DNA of 64,000 nucleotides from JADKAV01 sp963732355 (GTDB lineage Bacteria; Actinomycetota; Actinomycetes; S36-B12; UBA10799). The notes below the pieces were generated by a model. It saw only the letters and a program-made list of their open reading frames with translations, had not been told where the DNA came from and searched no databases. The position numbers and the translations under genes were made by a program. The stretch spans positions 124,001 to 188,000 of the forward strand of contig CAVSZD010000003.1 in assembly GCA_963732355.1 (NCBI GenBank), in the 5' to 3' direction. Positions 32,886 to 40,215 of the stretch are shown here, one piece after another. The number at the start of each line of letters is the position of its first letter. Position 1 is the first letter of the stretch.

Positions 32886-33455
32886 ATGCAAGGGCCGCGC
32901 ACGGTTCTGGTGGCCGAGGACGAGGCCCTGATCCGGATGGATCTGGTCGAGACGCTCGCTGAGATAGGCCTGGACGTCGTTGGCGCTGTGGGGGATGGGC
33001 GCTCGGCGGTCGAATTGGCCACCGCGCTGCGCCCGGACCTGGCCCTTCTGGACATCAAGATGCCCGACATGGATGGGCTGGCCGCCGCTTCACAGATCAT
33101 CGAGCTGCGCTCCACCGCGGTGGTCATGCTGACTGCGTTCAGCCAGCCCGAGCTGATCCAGCGGGCCGTCGCCGCCGGGGCGATGGGCTACCTGGTCAAA
33201 CCCTTCAAACCCGAGGAGCTGCGCGCCGCTCTGACCGTGGCCTGGCAGCGCTACTCCCAGTTTCGCGAGGAACAGCAGAAGACCCGCGAACTGGAGCAGA
33301 CCTTGGCCGATCGTAAGACGATCGAGCGGGCACGCGGCCTGGTGCAGGACCGGCTGGGACTGACTGAGAATGAGGCATTCACCTGGCTTCGCAAGGCCGC
33401 CATGGATCAGCGGGTCAGCCTCGTTGAGGTGGCCAGACGCACCCTTGAGGCCTGA
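32886..33455 (+). CDS. pdtaR: response regulator with ANTAR RNA-binding domain (PdtaR-like)
   Basis: Receiver domain followed by an ANTAR domain, which binds tandem hairpins in mRNA to prevent termination. ATG 32886 is chosen because GGAGG lies at 32876-32880; the in-frame GTG 32880 overlaps that site. Receiver: LVAEDEALIRMDLVETL (acidic pair), phospho-Asp in LALLDIKMPDMDG, Lys in YLVKPF. ANTAR: ERARGLVQDRLGLTENEAFT, LRKAAMDQRVSLVEVAR. 189 residues. Its kinase is not in the window. Confidence 0.93.
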   Translation: MQGPRTVLVAEDEALIRMDLVETLAEIGLDVVGAVGDGRSAVELATALRPDLALLDIKMPDMDGLAAASQIIELRSTAVVMLTAFSQPELIQRAVAAGAMGYLVKPFKPEELRAALTVAWQRYSQFREEQQKTRELEQTLADRKTIERARGLVQDRLGLTENEAFTWLRKAAMDQRVSLVEVARRTLEA

Positions 33456-33597
33456 GCGCCCGGACAGCGGACATCCGAAGTCCGCATCACAGAAACGCAA
33501 CATGTGTCGGTCGGTGTTTGTGCCTGGTTCATTTGTCCGTAGAGTAAGCGCAATCGGCGCGACAGTCGTGCCGGCAAAACTCACAAAAGGGGTAAGA

Positions 33598-34884
33598 ATG
33601 ACCCGACCGTTGATTCTGCGGTCGCTTGTGGTTGTAGGGGCCGCGAGCCTGGCGCTGGCTGGTTGCAGCAGCGATTCCGGTTCGTCCGACTCTTCCGCAA
33701 GCCCGTCCGCAGACACCTCCGCCGCCGCTGGCGACGGAACCTTGAAGATCGGCACCTTGCTGCCGCAGACCGGCTCGCTCGCGTTCCTCGGACCGCCCGA
33801 GTTCGCAGGCGTTGACCTCGCAGTCCAGGAGATCAACGACGCCGGTGGCGTCAACGGCGCGCCGGTTGAGAGCGTCGTCGGTGACTCCGGCGACACCTCG
33901 ACCAACATCGCGTCGCAGACCGTTGACCGTCAGTTGTCGCAGGGAGTGGACGCCATCATCGGTGCCGCCTCCAGTTCCGTGTCGCTGACCGTGATCGACA
34001 AGATCACCAGCGCCGGTGTGCAGCAGGTCTCCCCGGCCAACACCTCGCCGGAACTGTCGACCTACCCGGACAAGGGCCTGTATGCCCGTACCGCCCCGCC
34101 GGACACCTTCCAGGGCCAGGTCCTCGGTGACCTGGTGGCTGGCGACGGACACACCAGCGCCGCCATTCTCGCCCTCGACGATGCCTACGGCACCGGCTTG
34201 GCCGACAACGTGGAGAAGGCTTACACCGCCGCGGGTGGCACCGTTTCGTCCAAGCAGATCTACGACCCCAAGGCCGCGTCCTACGAGGCTGAGGTCTCTG
34301 AGGCCAAGGCTTCGAACCCCGAGGCTGTGGTTCTGATCGGATTCGACGAGTCCAGCAAGATCATCCAAGAGATGATCAAGCAGGGCATCGGCCCGAACAA
34401 GGTCCCGCTGTACCTGGTGGACGGCAACCTGTCGAACACCCTGTACACCGACCTGCCGAAGGGCTCCATGGAGGGCACGCAAGGCACTCTGCCCGGCGCC
34501 GAGGCCAGCGCGGAGTTCCAGAACAAGCTGAAGGAGATCAACCCCGACCTCGAGGACTTCTCCTACGCACCTGAGGCCTACGACGCGGCCGTCATCATCG
34601 CGCTTGCCGCGGAGTACGCGGACAACGACAGCGGTCGCGCCATCGGCGACACCATCAAGCAGGTCACTGCTGACGGCGAGAAGTGCACCACCTACGCCGA
34701 CTGCAAGCAACTGATTGAGGACGGTAAGGACCCCGACTACGACGGTCAGTCCGGCCCGATCGACCTCAACGACGTGGGTGACCCGAGCAAGGCGATCATG
34801 GGCATCTACACCTACGGTGCCGACAACACCTACACCCGTACTGGTTCCCAGGAGGGTGACGTTCCGGACGCCTCACAGGGCTGA
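33598..34884 (+). CDS. branched-chain amino acid ABC transporter substrate-binding lipoprotein
   Basis: 428 residues from ATG 33598, behind AAAGGGG. A lipoprotein signal (SLVVVGAASLALAGC, lipid Cys 23) and a Ser-rich linker precede a periplasmic-binding fold of the Leu/Ile/Val family (TLLPQTGSLAFLGPPEFAGV, ASSSVSLTVIDKITSAGVQQ, DAYGTGLADNVEKAY). It faces the matching permease and ATPase genes, which are transcribed toward it. A strong terminator follows. LivK-like; actual ligand not determined. Confidence 0.92.
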   Translation: MTRPLILRSLVVVGAASLALAGCSSDSGSSDSSASPSADTSAAAGDGTLKIGTLLPQTGSLAFLGPPEFAGVDLAVQEINDAGGVNGAPVESVVGDSGDTSTNIASQTVDRQLSQGVDAIIGAASSSVSLTVIDKITSAGVQQVSPANTSPELSTYPDKGLYARTAPPDTFQGQVLGDLVAGDGHTSAAILALDDAYGTGLADNVEKAYTAAGGTVSSKQIYDPKAASYEAEVSEAKASNPEAVVLIGFDESSKIIQEMIKQGIGPNKVPLYLVDGNLSNTLYTDLPKGSMEGTQGTLPGAEASAEFQNKLKEINPDLEDFSYAPEAYDAAVIIALAAEYADNDSGRAIGDTIKQVTADGEKCTTYADCKQLIEDGKDPDYDGQSGPIDLNDVGDPSKAIMGIYTYGADNTYTRTGSQEGDVPDASQG

Positions 34885-34898
34885 TCCGACAACGCTGC

Positions 34899-34933
34899 AA
34901 CGGCGCCCGTTCCCGAAAGGGGCGGGCGCCGTT
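34899..34933 (+). terminator. terminator hairpin after the substrate-binding protein gene
   Basis: AACGGCGCCCG 34899-34909 pairs with CGGGCGCCGTT 34923-34933; the stem continues with G-T and C-G pairs to a CGAAA loop, and a short T run (GTTT) follows. Confidence 0.88.
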
Positions 34934-34955
34934 CGCGTTTGCTGGAGTCGAGCCG

Positions 34956-35024
34956 TTGGGCGCGGGGCCTTGGAGCTGTTGGGTGCGGGGCCTTGGAGCT
35001 GTTGGGTGCGGGGCCTTGGAGCTG
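34956..35024 (+). repeat. three tandem copies of a 23-base unit
   Basis: Units at 34956-34978, 34979-35001 and 35002-35024, each TTGGG(C/T)GCGGGGCC then TTGGAGCTG; copies 2 and 3 are identical and copy 1 differs at one base. They lie between two convergent operons, right before the long inverted repeat. Confidence 0.85.
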
Positions 35025-35027
35025 TTG

Positions 35028-35095
35028 GTTAGAGGTTGTGCTGTTGGTTAGCGAAACAACGCGTGGATTCGCTAACCAACGGCACAACCTCTAAC
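35028..35095. repeat. 27-base inverted repeat between convergent liv operons
   Basis: The left arm at 35028-35054 and right arm at 35069-35095 pair over 27 bases with a single mismatch, loop of 14 bases. The left arm itself contains CTGTTGGTTAG twice in part. It could end transcription from both sides, serve as a REP-like element, or be a palindromic mobile repeat. Confidence 0.8.
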
Positions 35096-35137
35096 GCGGG
35101 CCGGAATGACCCGACGCGGGCCGGTTTGACCCCGGGC

Positions 35138-35908
35138 TTAAGCCTTGGCCAGCGTGCCCAGGTAGAGCTCGACGACCTTCGGGTCGTTGGCCAGTGCCCG
35201 GCCGGTGCCGGTGTAAGCGTTGCGTCCTTGGTCCAAGACGTAGGCCCGGTCGCAGATCTGCAGGCAACGCCGCGCGTTCTGCTCGACCATGATCACGGTG
35301 ACGCCGGTTTTGTTGATCGTCTTCACGCGCACGAAGGCCTCGTCGGTAAAGGCGGGGGACAGGCCGGCGGAGGGCTCGTCGAGCAGCAGCACCTTGGGTT
35401 CCATCATCAACGCGCGAGCCATCGCCACCATCTGACGCTCACCGCCAGACAAAGAGCCGGCTCGCTGCTTGCGGCGCTCGCCGAGGGCGGGGAACAGCCC
35501 TGCGACCTCGTCGAAGCGATGCTGGAAGGCCTTGGGGTCCTGGTAGGCCCCCATCTGCAGGTTCTCCTCGATCGTCAGCGAGGGGAAGACGTTGTTGTTC
35601 TGCGGGACGAACCCGATCCCCATCCCGACAAGCCGGTCCGCCCGCTGATTGGTGATGTCCTTGCCGTCGAAGCTGACCTTCCCGCTGCGCACTTTGACCA
35701 GGCCGAACAGGGACTTCAACAAGGTTGACTTGCCGGCACCGTTGGGTCCGATGATTCCCACCAGTTCCCCGGATTGGGCGTACAGGTCGCAGCCGTTGAG
35801 GATGTTCACCCCGGGGAAGTATCCGGCGATCACTTCCTCGATGCGCACAAGCGCGCCTTCAGCGCCGGCGAGGTGTTCATCTCGGCCTTGAATCGTGGTG
35901 CCGGCCAT
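35138..35908 (-). CDS. livF: branched-chain amino acid ABC transporter ATP-binding protein (LivF)
   Basis: 256 residues. Walker A GPNGAGKSTLLKSLFGL, signature LSGGERQMVAMARALM, Walker B KVLLLDEPSAGLSP, and the H-loop residue is Gln-like (VIMVEQNARR), as usual in LivF. Last gene of the operon read right to left livH-livM-livG-livF; its start overlaps the livG stop (TGATG). Confidence 0.94.
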   Translation of the reverse strand: MAGTTIQGRDEHLAGAEGALVRIEEVIAGYFPGVNILNGCDLYAQSGELVGIIGPNGAGKSTLLKSLFGLVKVRSGKVSFDGKDITNQRADRLVGMGIGFVPQNNNVFPSLTIEENLQMGAYQDPKAFQHRFDEVAGLFPALGERRKQRAGSLSGGERQMVAMARALMMEPKVLLLDEPSAGLSPAFTDEAFVRVKTINKTGVTVIMVEQNARRCLQICDRAYVLDQGRNAYTGTGRALANDPKVVELYLGTLAKA

Positions 35909-36792
35909 CAGACCTCCTCAGGGTGTGCCGTCAACGCCTCACCGGAATCGGTGAGAGGTTTGTCGTGGTGGGTTCCGAGGTACGCGTCGATGACCGCATC
36001 GTCGCTCATCACGTCATGTGGTGGGCCTTCGGCGATGACCTTGCCCTGACTCATGACAATCACCCAGTCACTGATGTCGCGGACCATGTCCATGTCGTGC
36101 TCGACGAACAACACCGTGGTTCCGCGGTCGCGCACCTCACGGATGTGATCCAGCAGGCTCTGCGTCAGTGCCGGGTTCACCCCGGCCATCGGCTCATCAA
36201 GCATGACCATGTCGGGTTCCACCATCAAGGCCCTGGCCATCTCGAGCAGTTTCCTTTGCCCCCCCGACAGGGATCCAGCGAGGTCGTCCTGTTTCTCGGC
36301 AAGGTTGAAGCTCTCCAGCAGGCGCAGGGCCTGCTCAGAGATCTCCGACTCCTGTGCACGCCACAGGAAAGGGAAGACCGAGGCGAACAACTTCTCCCCG
36401 CGCTGGTGTTGTGCACCCAAGCGCATGTTCTCCATCACGGTCAGCCGGGACAGTGCTTTAGTCAGCTGGAAGGTCCGAACCATGCCGAGTTTCGCGACCT
36501 TGTGTGGTCGCACACCCGCCAACTGGTGTCCTTCGAAGGTCCACTTGCCTTCGTTGGGCCGGTCGAACCCCGTCAGCAGGTTGAAGAAGGTCGTCTTGCC
36601 CGCGCCGTTGGGACCGATGAGCGCAGTAATGGTGCCGCGCTGGACCTCTGCGTGCTCGACATCCACAGCGGTGAGTCCACCGAACTGCCGACGGACACCG
36701 TCGGCAATCAGAATGGGGTCGGGTTTGGCGACCCCAGGCTCATGGGGGACGTCCTTGAGGGCTTCGATGAGGTGCCTGAGGTCATCTGGCAT
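35908..36792 (-). CDS. livG: branched-chain amino acid ABC transporter ATP-binding protein (LivG)
   Basis: 294 residues with an N-terminal extension of ~25 residues. Walker A GPNGAGKTTFFNLLTGF, signature LSGGQRKLLEMARALM, Walker B DMVMLDEPMAGVNP, H-loop VLFVEHDMDMV, and the C-terminal extension (VIAEGPPHDVMSDDAVIDAY) typical of LivG. Overlaps livM by 11 bases. Confidence 0.94.
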   Translation of the reverse strand: MPDDLRHLIEALKDVPHEPGVAKPDPILIADGVRRQFGGLTAVDVEHAEVQRGTITALIGPNGAGKTTFFNLLTGFDRPNEGKWTFEGHQLAGVRPHKVAKLGMVRTFQLTKALSRLTVMENMRLGAQHQRGEKLFASVFPFLWRAQESEISEQALRLLESFNLAEKQDDLAGSLSGGQRKLLEMARALMVEPDMVMLDEPMAGVNPALTQSLLDHIREVRDRGTTVLFVEHDMDMVRDISDWVIVMSQGKVIAEGPPHDVMSDDAVIDAYLGTHHDKPLTDSGEALTAHPEEV

Positions 36793-37765
36793 CGAGGCTC
36801 AACTCCTTCTTGTCGCCGAGGATCCCCTGCGGCCGGTAGATCATCAAGAGCATGAGACTCAAGCCGAGTATCCAGTACCGGATCTGGCCGACCTGGTCGC
36901 TGCGGATGAAGTCGATCGTCCCGCTGGACACGAGACCTGACAATGCGCCGTCGATGAAGACCAGCATGAACCAGAAGACCACCGATCCCACGATCGGTCC
37001 CAGTACCCGGGCGGCCCCGCCGAGGATCAGCACCGCATAGGCGAAGAACGTGAGGTCCGTGCTGTAGTAGTCCGGCTGGATCGACTGGAACGCGATGGCG
37101 GCCACAAAGCCTCCGAAGCAGCCCATGACACCACCGATGATGAGGGCCTGCAGTTTGTAGGAGTACACACTCTTGCCCAACGAGCGCACCGCGTCCTCAT
37201 CCTCACGGATCGCCTTGATCACGCGGCCCCACGGGGAGCGCATCAGCAGGAAGACCAGCAGGGATAGGACCACTACGAGGATCCAGCCGATCGTGACGAC
37301 CCACATGTCGTTCTCGCTGAAGCTGGCCGGGCCGAGGTTCACCTGGCCGGAATACGGGTTGTATTTGAAGAAGTCGTCAGCGAATCGGTTGATGCCATCG
37401 GAACCGCCGAAGATCGGGTCGAACGAAACCGATCGGAACACCAATCGCAGAATCTCGGCCGCAGCGATGGTGACGATTGCCAAATAGTCGGCGCGCAGTC
37501 TCAGCGTGGGGATACCCAGCAGCAGCGCCAGCAGGATGGCGGCGAGGATGCCGACGAGAAGGCCGACCCAGAGACTCCAGCCGGCGTAGGCGATGGACAC
37601 TCCCAGCCCGTAGGCGGCCACCGCGAGGAAGGCCGACTGGCCGAAGTTCAGCAGTCCGGTGTAACCGAACTGAACGTTCAACCCGATGGCGGCCAGCGCG
37701 AAGATGACTGCCTGGATACCGATGCCCTGAGTGAGGGCCTGGCTGAAGACGTTACCCCAATCCAT
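36782..37765 (-). CDS. livM: branched-chain amino acid ABC transporter permease (LivM)
   Basis: 327 residues with about nine membrane segments. The conserved permease loop reads AIREDEDAVRSLGKSVYSYK, and the first segments (GLNVQFGYTGLLNFGQSAFL) are the LivM/LivH signature. Two bases separate it from livH. Forms the channel with LivH. Confidence 0.93.
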   Translation of the reverse strand: MDWGNVFSQALTQGIGIQAVIFALAAIGLNVQFGYTGLLNFGQSAFLAVAAYGLGVSIAYAGWSLWVGLLVGILAAILLALLLGIPTLRLRADYLAIVTIAAAEILRLVFRSVSFDPIFGGSDGINRFADDFFKYNPYSGQVNLGPASFSENDMWVVTIGWILVVVLSLLVFLLMRSPWGRVIKAIREDEDAVRSLGKSVYSYKLQALIIGGVMGCFGGFVAAIAFQSIQPDYYSTDLTFFAYAVLILGGAARVLGPIVGSVVFWFMLVFIDGALSGLVSSGTIDFIRSDQVGQIRYWILGLSLMLLMIYRPQGILGDKKELSLDAR

Positions 37766-37767
37766 GA

Positions 37768-39027
37768 CTAACCCACTCTCTCGCTGCGGCCGAGGATGCC
37801 CTGCGGTCTGATCATCAGGATCACGATCAAGACCGCGAGCGCGCCGACGTTCTTGAGCTCCGAGGGGATGAACAACGTCGACAGCTGGATCATGGTGCCC
37901 ACGATGATGGATCCCACGATCGCGCCCGTGGCGGTCCCGAGCCCACCGAGCGTGACACCGGCGAAAATCAGCAGGAGCAGTTGGAAGCCGGCGATCCAGT
38001 TGACCCCCAGCGACATGCTGTAGATGATCCCGGCCAGGGCGGCCAGGGCCGCACCCGCCATCCAGATCACCGAGATCACGCGGTTCACGTCGATGCCGGA
38101 CGCCGAGGCCAGCGCGGGGTTGTCGGCGATCGCCCGGGATGCCTTACCCACGCGGGTCAGTTTCAGCCACAGGACCGTGCCGATGAGGACCACGATGGCG
38201 ACCAGTGCTCCCACCAGCGCCTTGGGCGTGATGTCGACGGGGCCGAAGACCAGACCGGCCTGACCGCTGTAGGAGGCGAACTGGCGGGTATTTCCACCGA
38301 AGATGAACAGGTAGACGTAGCGCAGGAAGATGCCCAGACCGATCGATACGACCAGCATGGCGATCAGGCCGGTACCGCGTTTGCGCAGCCAGCGCCAGAA
38401 GAATCGGTCCTGCAGATAGCCGAACAGGCCGCCCGCGACCACCGCCCCTGCGGCAGCGATCACGAAGGGCAGTCCTAGCAGGTTGTTGAAGAAGTAGGCC
38501 ATGAGCCCACCGAACGTGACCAATTCACCGTGGGAGAAGTTGGTGAGACCAGTTGTGCCGAAGATGAGGCTGAGTCCGACCGCGGCCAGGGCGATCGTGA
38601 GGCCGAAGATCAGCCCATCGACGGTCAACTGAATCGCTCGATCCAGTGTCGACTCGCTGGCTGTGCGCGCCTCGCCCGTGGGGAAGAGCACCGACTTGGT
38701 CTGGCCCGGGCCGACCACCACGTCGGTGCTGACCCGGTCCGGGTTGGTCAAGGTCACTCCGGCTGGCAACGTGGCTGTGTCGAGCGTGACCGTGTAGGTA
38801 CCCGCTCCGGGCAGTTTCACCCGCCACTTACCCTCATCGTCGGTGATCGCATTCTCCTGAAAACCTTCTTCGTCGGAGACGTTCACCGTCACATCGGGCA
38901 CTCCGGCCTCGGCTGTCTTGATCACCCCGCCGATGGTTTCGCCTGCCGCAGAAGCGGCCGTGGCTCCACCAACGAAGGCCCACAGGGCCAGGGCGACCGC
39001 GCTGATGATCAGCAGCAGTCGTCGCAC
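37768..39027 (-). CDS. livH: LivH-type permease with N-terminal secreted carboxypeptidase-regulatory-like domain
   Basis: The permease core begins near LTVDGLIFGLTIALAAVGLS and carries the signature GTTGLTNFSHGELVTFGG and the loop RAIADNPALASASGIDVNRV. In front stands a signal peptide (LLLIISAVALALWAFVGGAT) and a ~110-residue beta-rich domain (ETIGGVIKTAEAGVPDVTVN, DDEGKWRVKLPGAGTYTVTL). LivH alone is about 300 residues; here about 419. GTG 39027 is chosen because AGAGG lies 7 bases upstream; the open frame extends to 39093. The extra domain would lie outside the membrane. Confidence 0.88.
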   Translation of the reverse strand: MRRLLLIISAVALALWAFVGGATAASAAGETIGGVIKTAEAGVPDVTVNVSDEEGFQENAITDDEGKWRVKLPGAGTYTVTLDTATLPAGVTLTNPDRVSTDVVVGPGQTKSVLFPTGEARTASESTLDRAIQLTVDGLIFGLTIALAAVGLSLIFGTTGLTNFSHGELVTFGGLMAYFFNNLLGLPFVIAAAGAVVAGGLFGYLQDRFFWRWLRKRGTGLIAMLVVSIGLGIFLRYVYLFIFGGNTRQFASYSGQAGLVFGPVDITPKALVGALVAIVVLIGTVLWLKLTRVGKASRAIADNPALASASGIDVNRVISVIWMAGAALAALAGIIYSMSLGVNWIAGFQLLLLIFAGVTLGGLGTATGAIVGSIIVGTMIQLSTLFIPSELKNVGALAVLIVILMIRPQGILGRSERVG

Positions 39028-39195
39028 GTGCACACCTCTACTTCCATCGTCGTGGCCCGTTGTGGCCATCCCACAGTCAAGCGCAGAACCCACGAAGCCT
39101 GCTACATGCTAGGCGGTGTGTCATGGGATGTCGATCACCACCCGTGGACCGAGCTGAAGCCGTGTCGCTAATCTTGATAGGGACTTGGAGCATAT

Positions 39196-39762
39196 ATGGA
39201 CATCGCGGTCGCAGATGTGACCATGGATCAACTCGAGCAACTGGCACCCCTCTGGGAAGAGGCGTGGCGTGCTGCTGGGCGACGACGGACCAGCGTGCCA
39301 CTGGCGCTGTCCATGGACCGGCTGCGCCGCCGTGTGGAACTGGCGGCTGGGGGCGGTTACAGGTTCCTCGCCGCCTGGGACGGCGATTCACCGGTGGGGA
39401 TCGCGACCGTGTCACTGACCGACGGTGGGCCCATGATGGATGCCCCCGGTGTCCACGTGCACGTCCTGCACGTCGCACACGATCATCGCAATCGCAAAGT
39501 CGGTACTGCCTTGCTCGCAGCCGTCACGGACTGGGCGGCGCAACTGGGCTCGGATCAGGTCGTCGTGGATGTGCCGCCAGCTTCCCGGGACGTCATGCGG
39601 TGGTACGCCAAGTGGGGCTTCGGGCCCTACTTGAATCGTCGGGTCGCGACCACAGCCACCATTCGCCGAAAGATGGGTGGCCGTCCGCCTCTGCGCGTAG
39701 CAGCAGGGGGCAACGGGCGGGCCCTGTCGATCAGCGGACTGCGTCGCGTAGCAGGCAGGTGA
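39196..39762 (+). CDS. GNAT family N-acetyltransferase
   Basis: 188 residues. GNAT core with beta4 VHVHVLHVAHDHRNRKVGTA, matching the acetyl-CoA loop (R/Q-x-x-G-x-G/A), and a later AKWGFGPYLNRR. Substrate unknown. Divergent from livH; its last 32 bases overlap the convergent thioesterase gene. Confidence 0.8.
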   Translation: MDIAVADVTMDQLEQLAPLWEEAWRAAGRRRTSVPLALSMDRLRRRVELAAGGGYRFLAAWDGDSPVGIATVSLTDGGPMMDAPGVHVHVLHVAHDHRNRKVGTALLAAVTDWAAQLGSDQVVVDVPPASRDVMRWYAKWGFGPYLNRRVATTATIRRKMGGRPPLRVAAGGNGRALSISGLRRVAGR

Positions 39763-40138
39763 GCCTGCCGGTGGCAATGCGCCGGCCCTGGTCGTCCTCG
39801 ACCGGGATCACGTAGGAGACCAGCGTCCGCCCAGCGTGGACCAGTTCGGTGCGTGCTGTCACGGATCCAGCCGCCGCGGAACGGTGATGGGTGACGCTCA
39901 ATTCGATACCTACGGGGAATCTCCCGGGGTTTGCAAGTGCCGCGGCGACCGACCCGATGGACTCGATCAGCACCGCGGTCGCGCCGCCGTGCAGGATGCC
40001 GTAGGGCTGCGTATTGCCGGCTACCGGCATCCGGCCAACCACCTCGCCGCCTTCGCGGGACACCTCGATCCCCATCCGCTCGGCAAGGGCGCCCATCCCC
40101 ATCTGCGCGATGTTGTCGGGCCAGTCTTTGTCGCTCAC
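39731..40138 (-). CDS. PaaI-type hotdog-fold thioesterase
   Basis: 135 residues. MPVAGNTQPYGILHGGATAV is the hotdog signature HGG with the catalytic region, followed by PVGIELSVTHHRSAAAGSVT and RTELVHAGRTLVSYVIPVED. Hydrolyses acyl-CoA thioesters; substrate unknown. Divergent from polA with 77 bases between. Confidence 0.88.
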   Translation of the reverse strand: MSDKDWPDNIAQMGMGALAERMGIEVSREGGEVVGRMPVAGNTQPYGILHGGATAVLIESIGSVAAALANPGRFPVGIELSVTHHRSAAAGSVTARTELVHAGRTLVSYVIPVEDDQGRRIATGRLTCLLRDAVR

Positions 40139-40215
40139 ACAAGCACCGTAATCCTGGTGAGGTCAACGGACAGCAGCCTGGGTCGAGTCAGACCAACACC
40201 CTAGACTCGACAACG

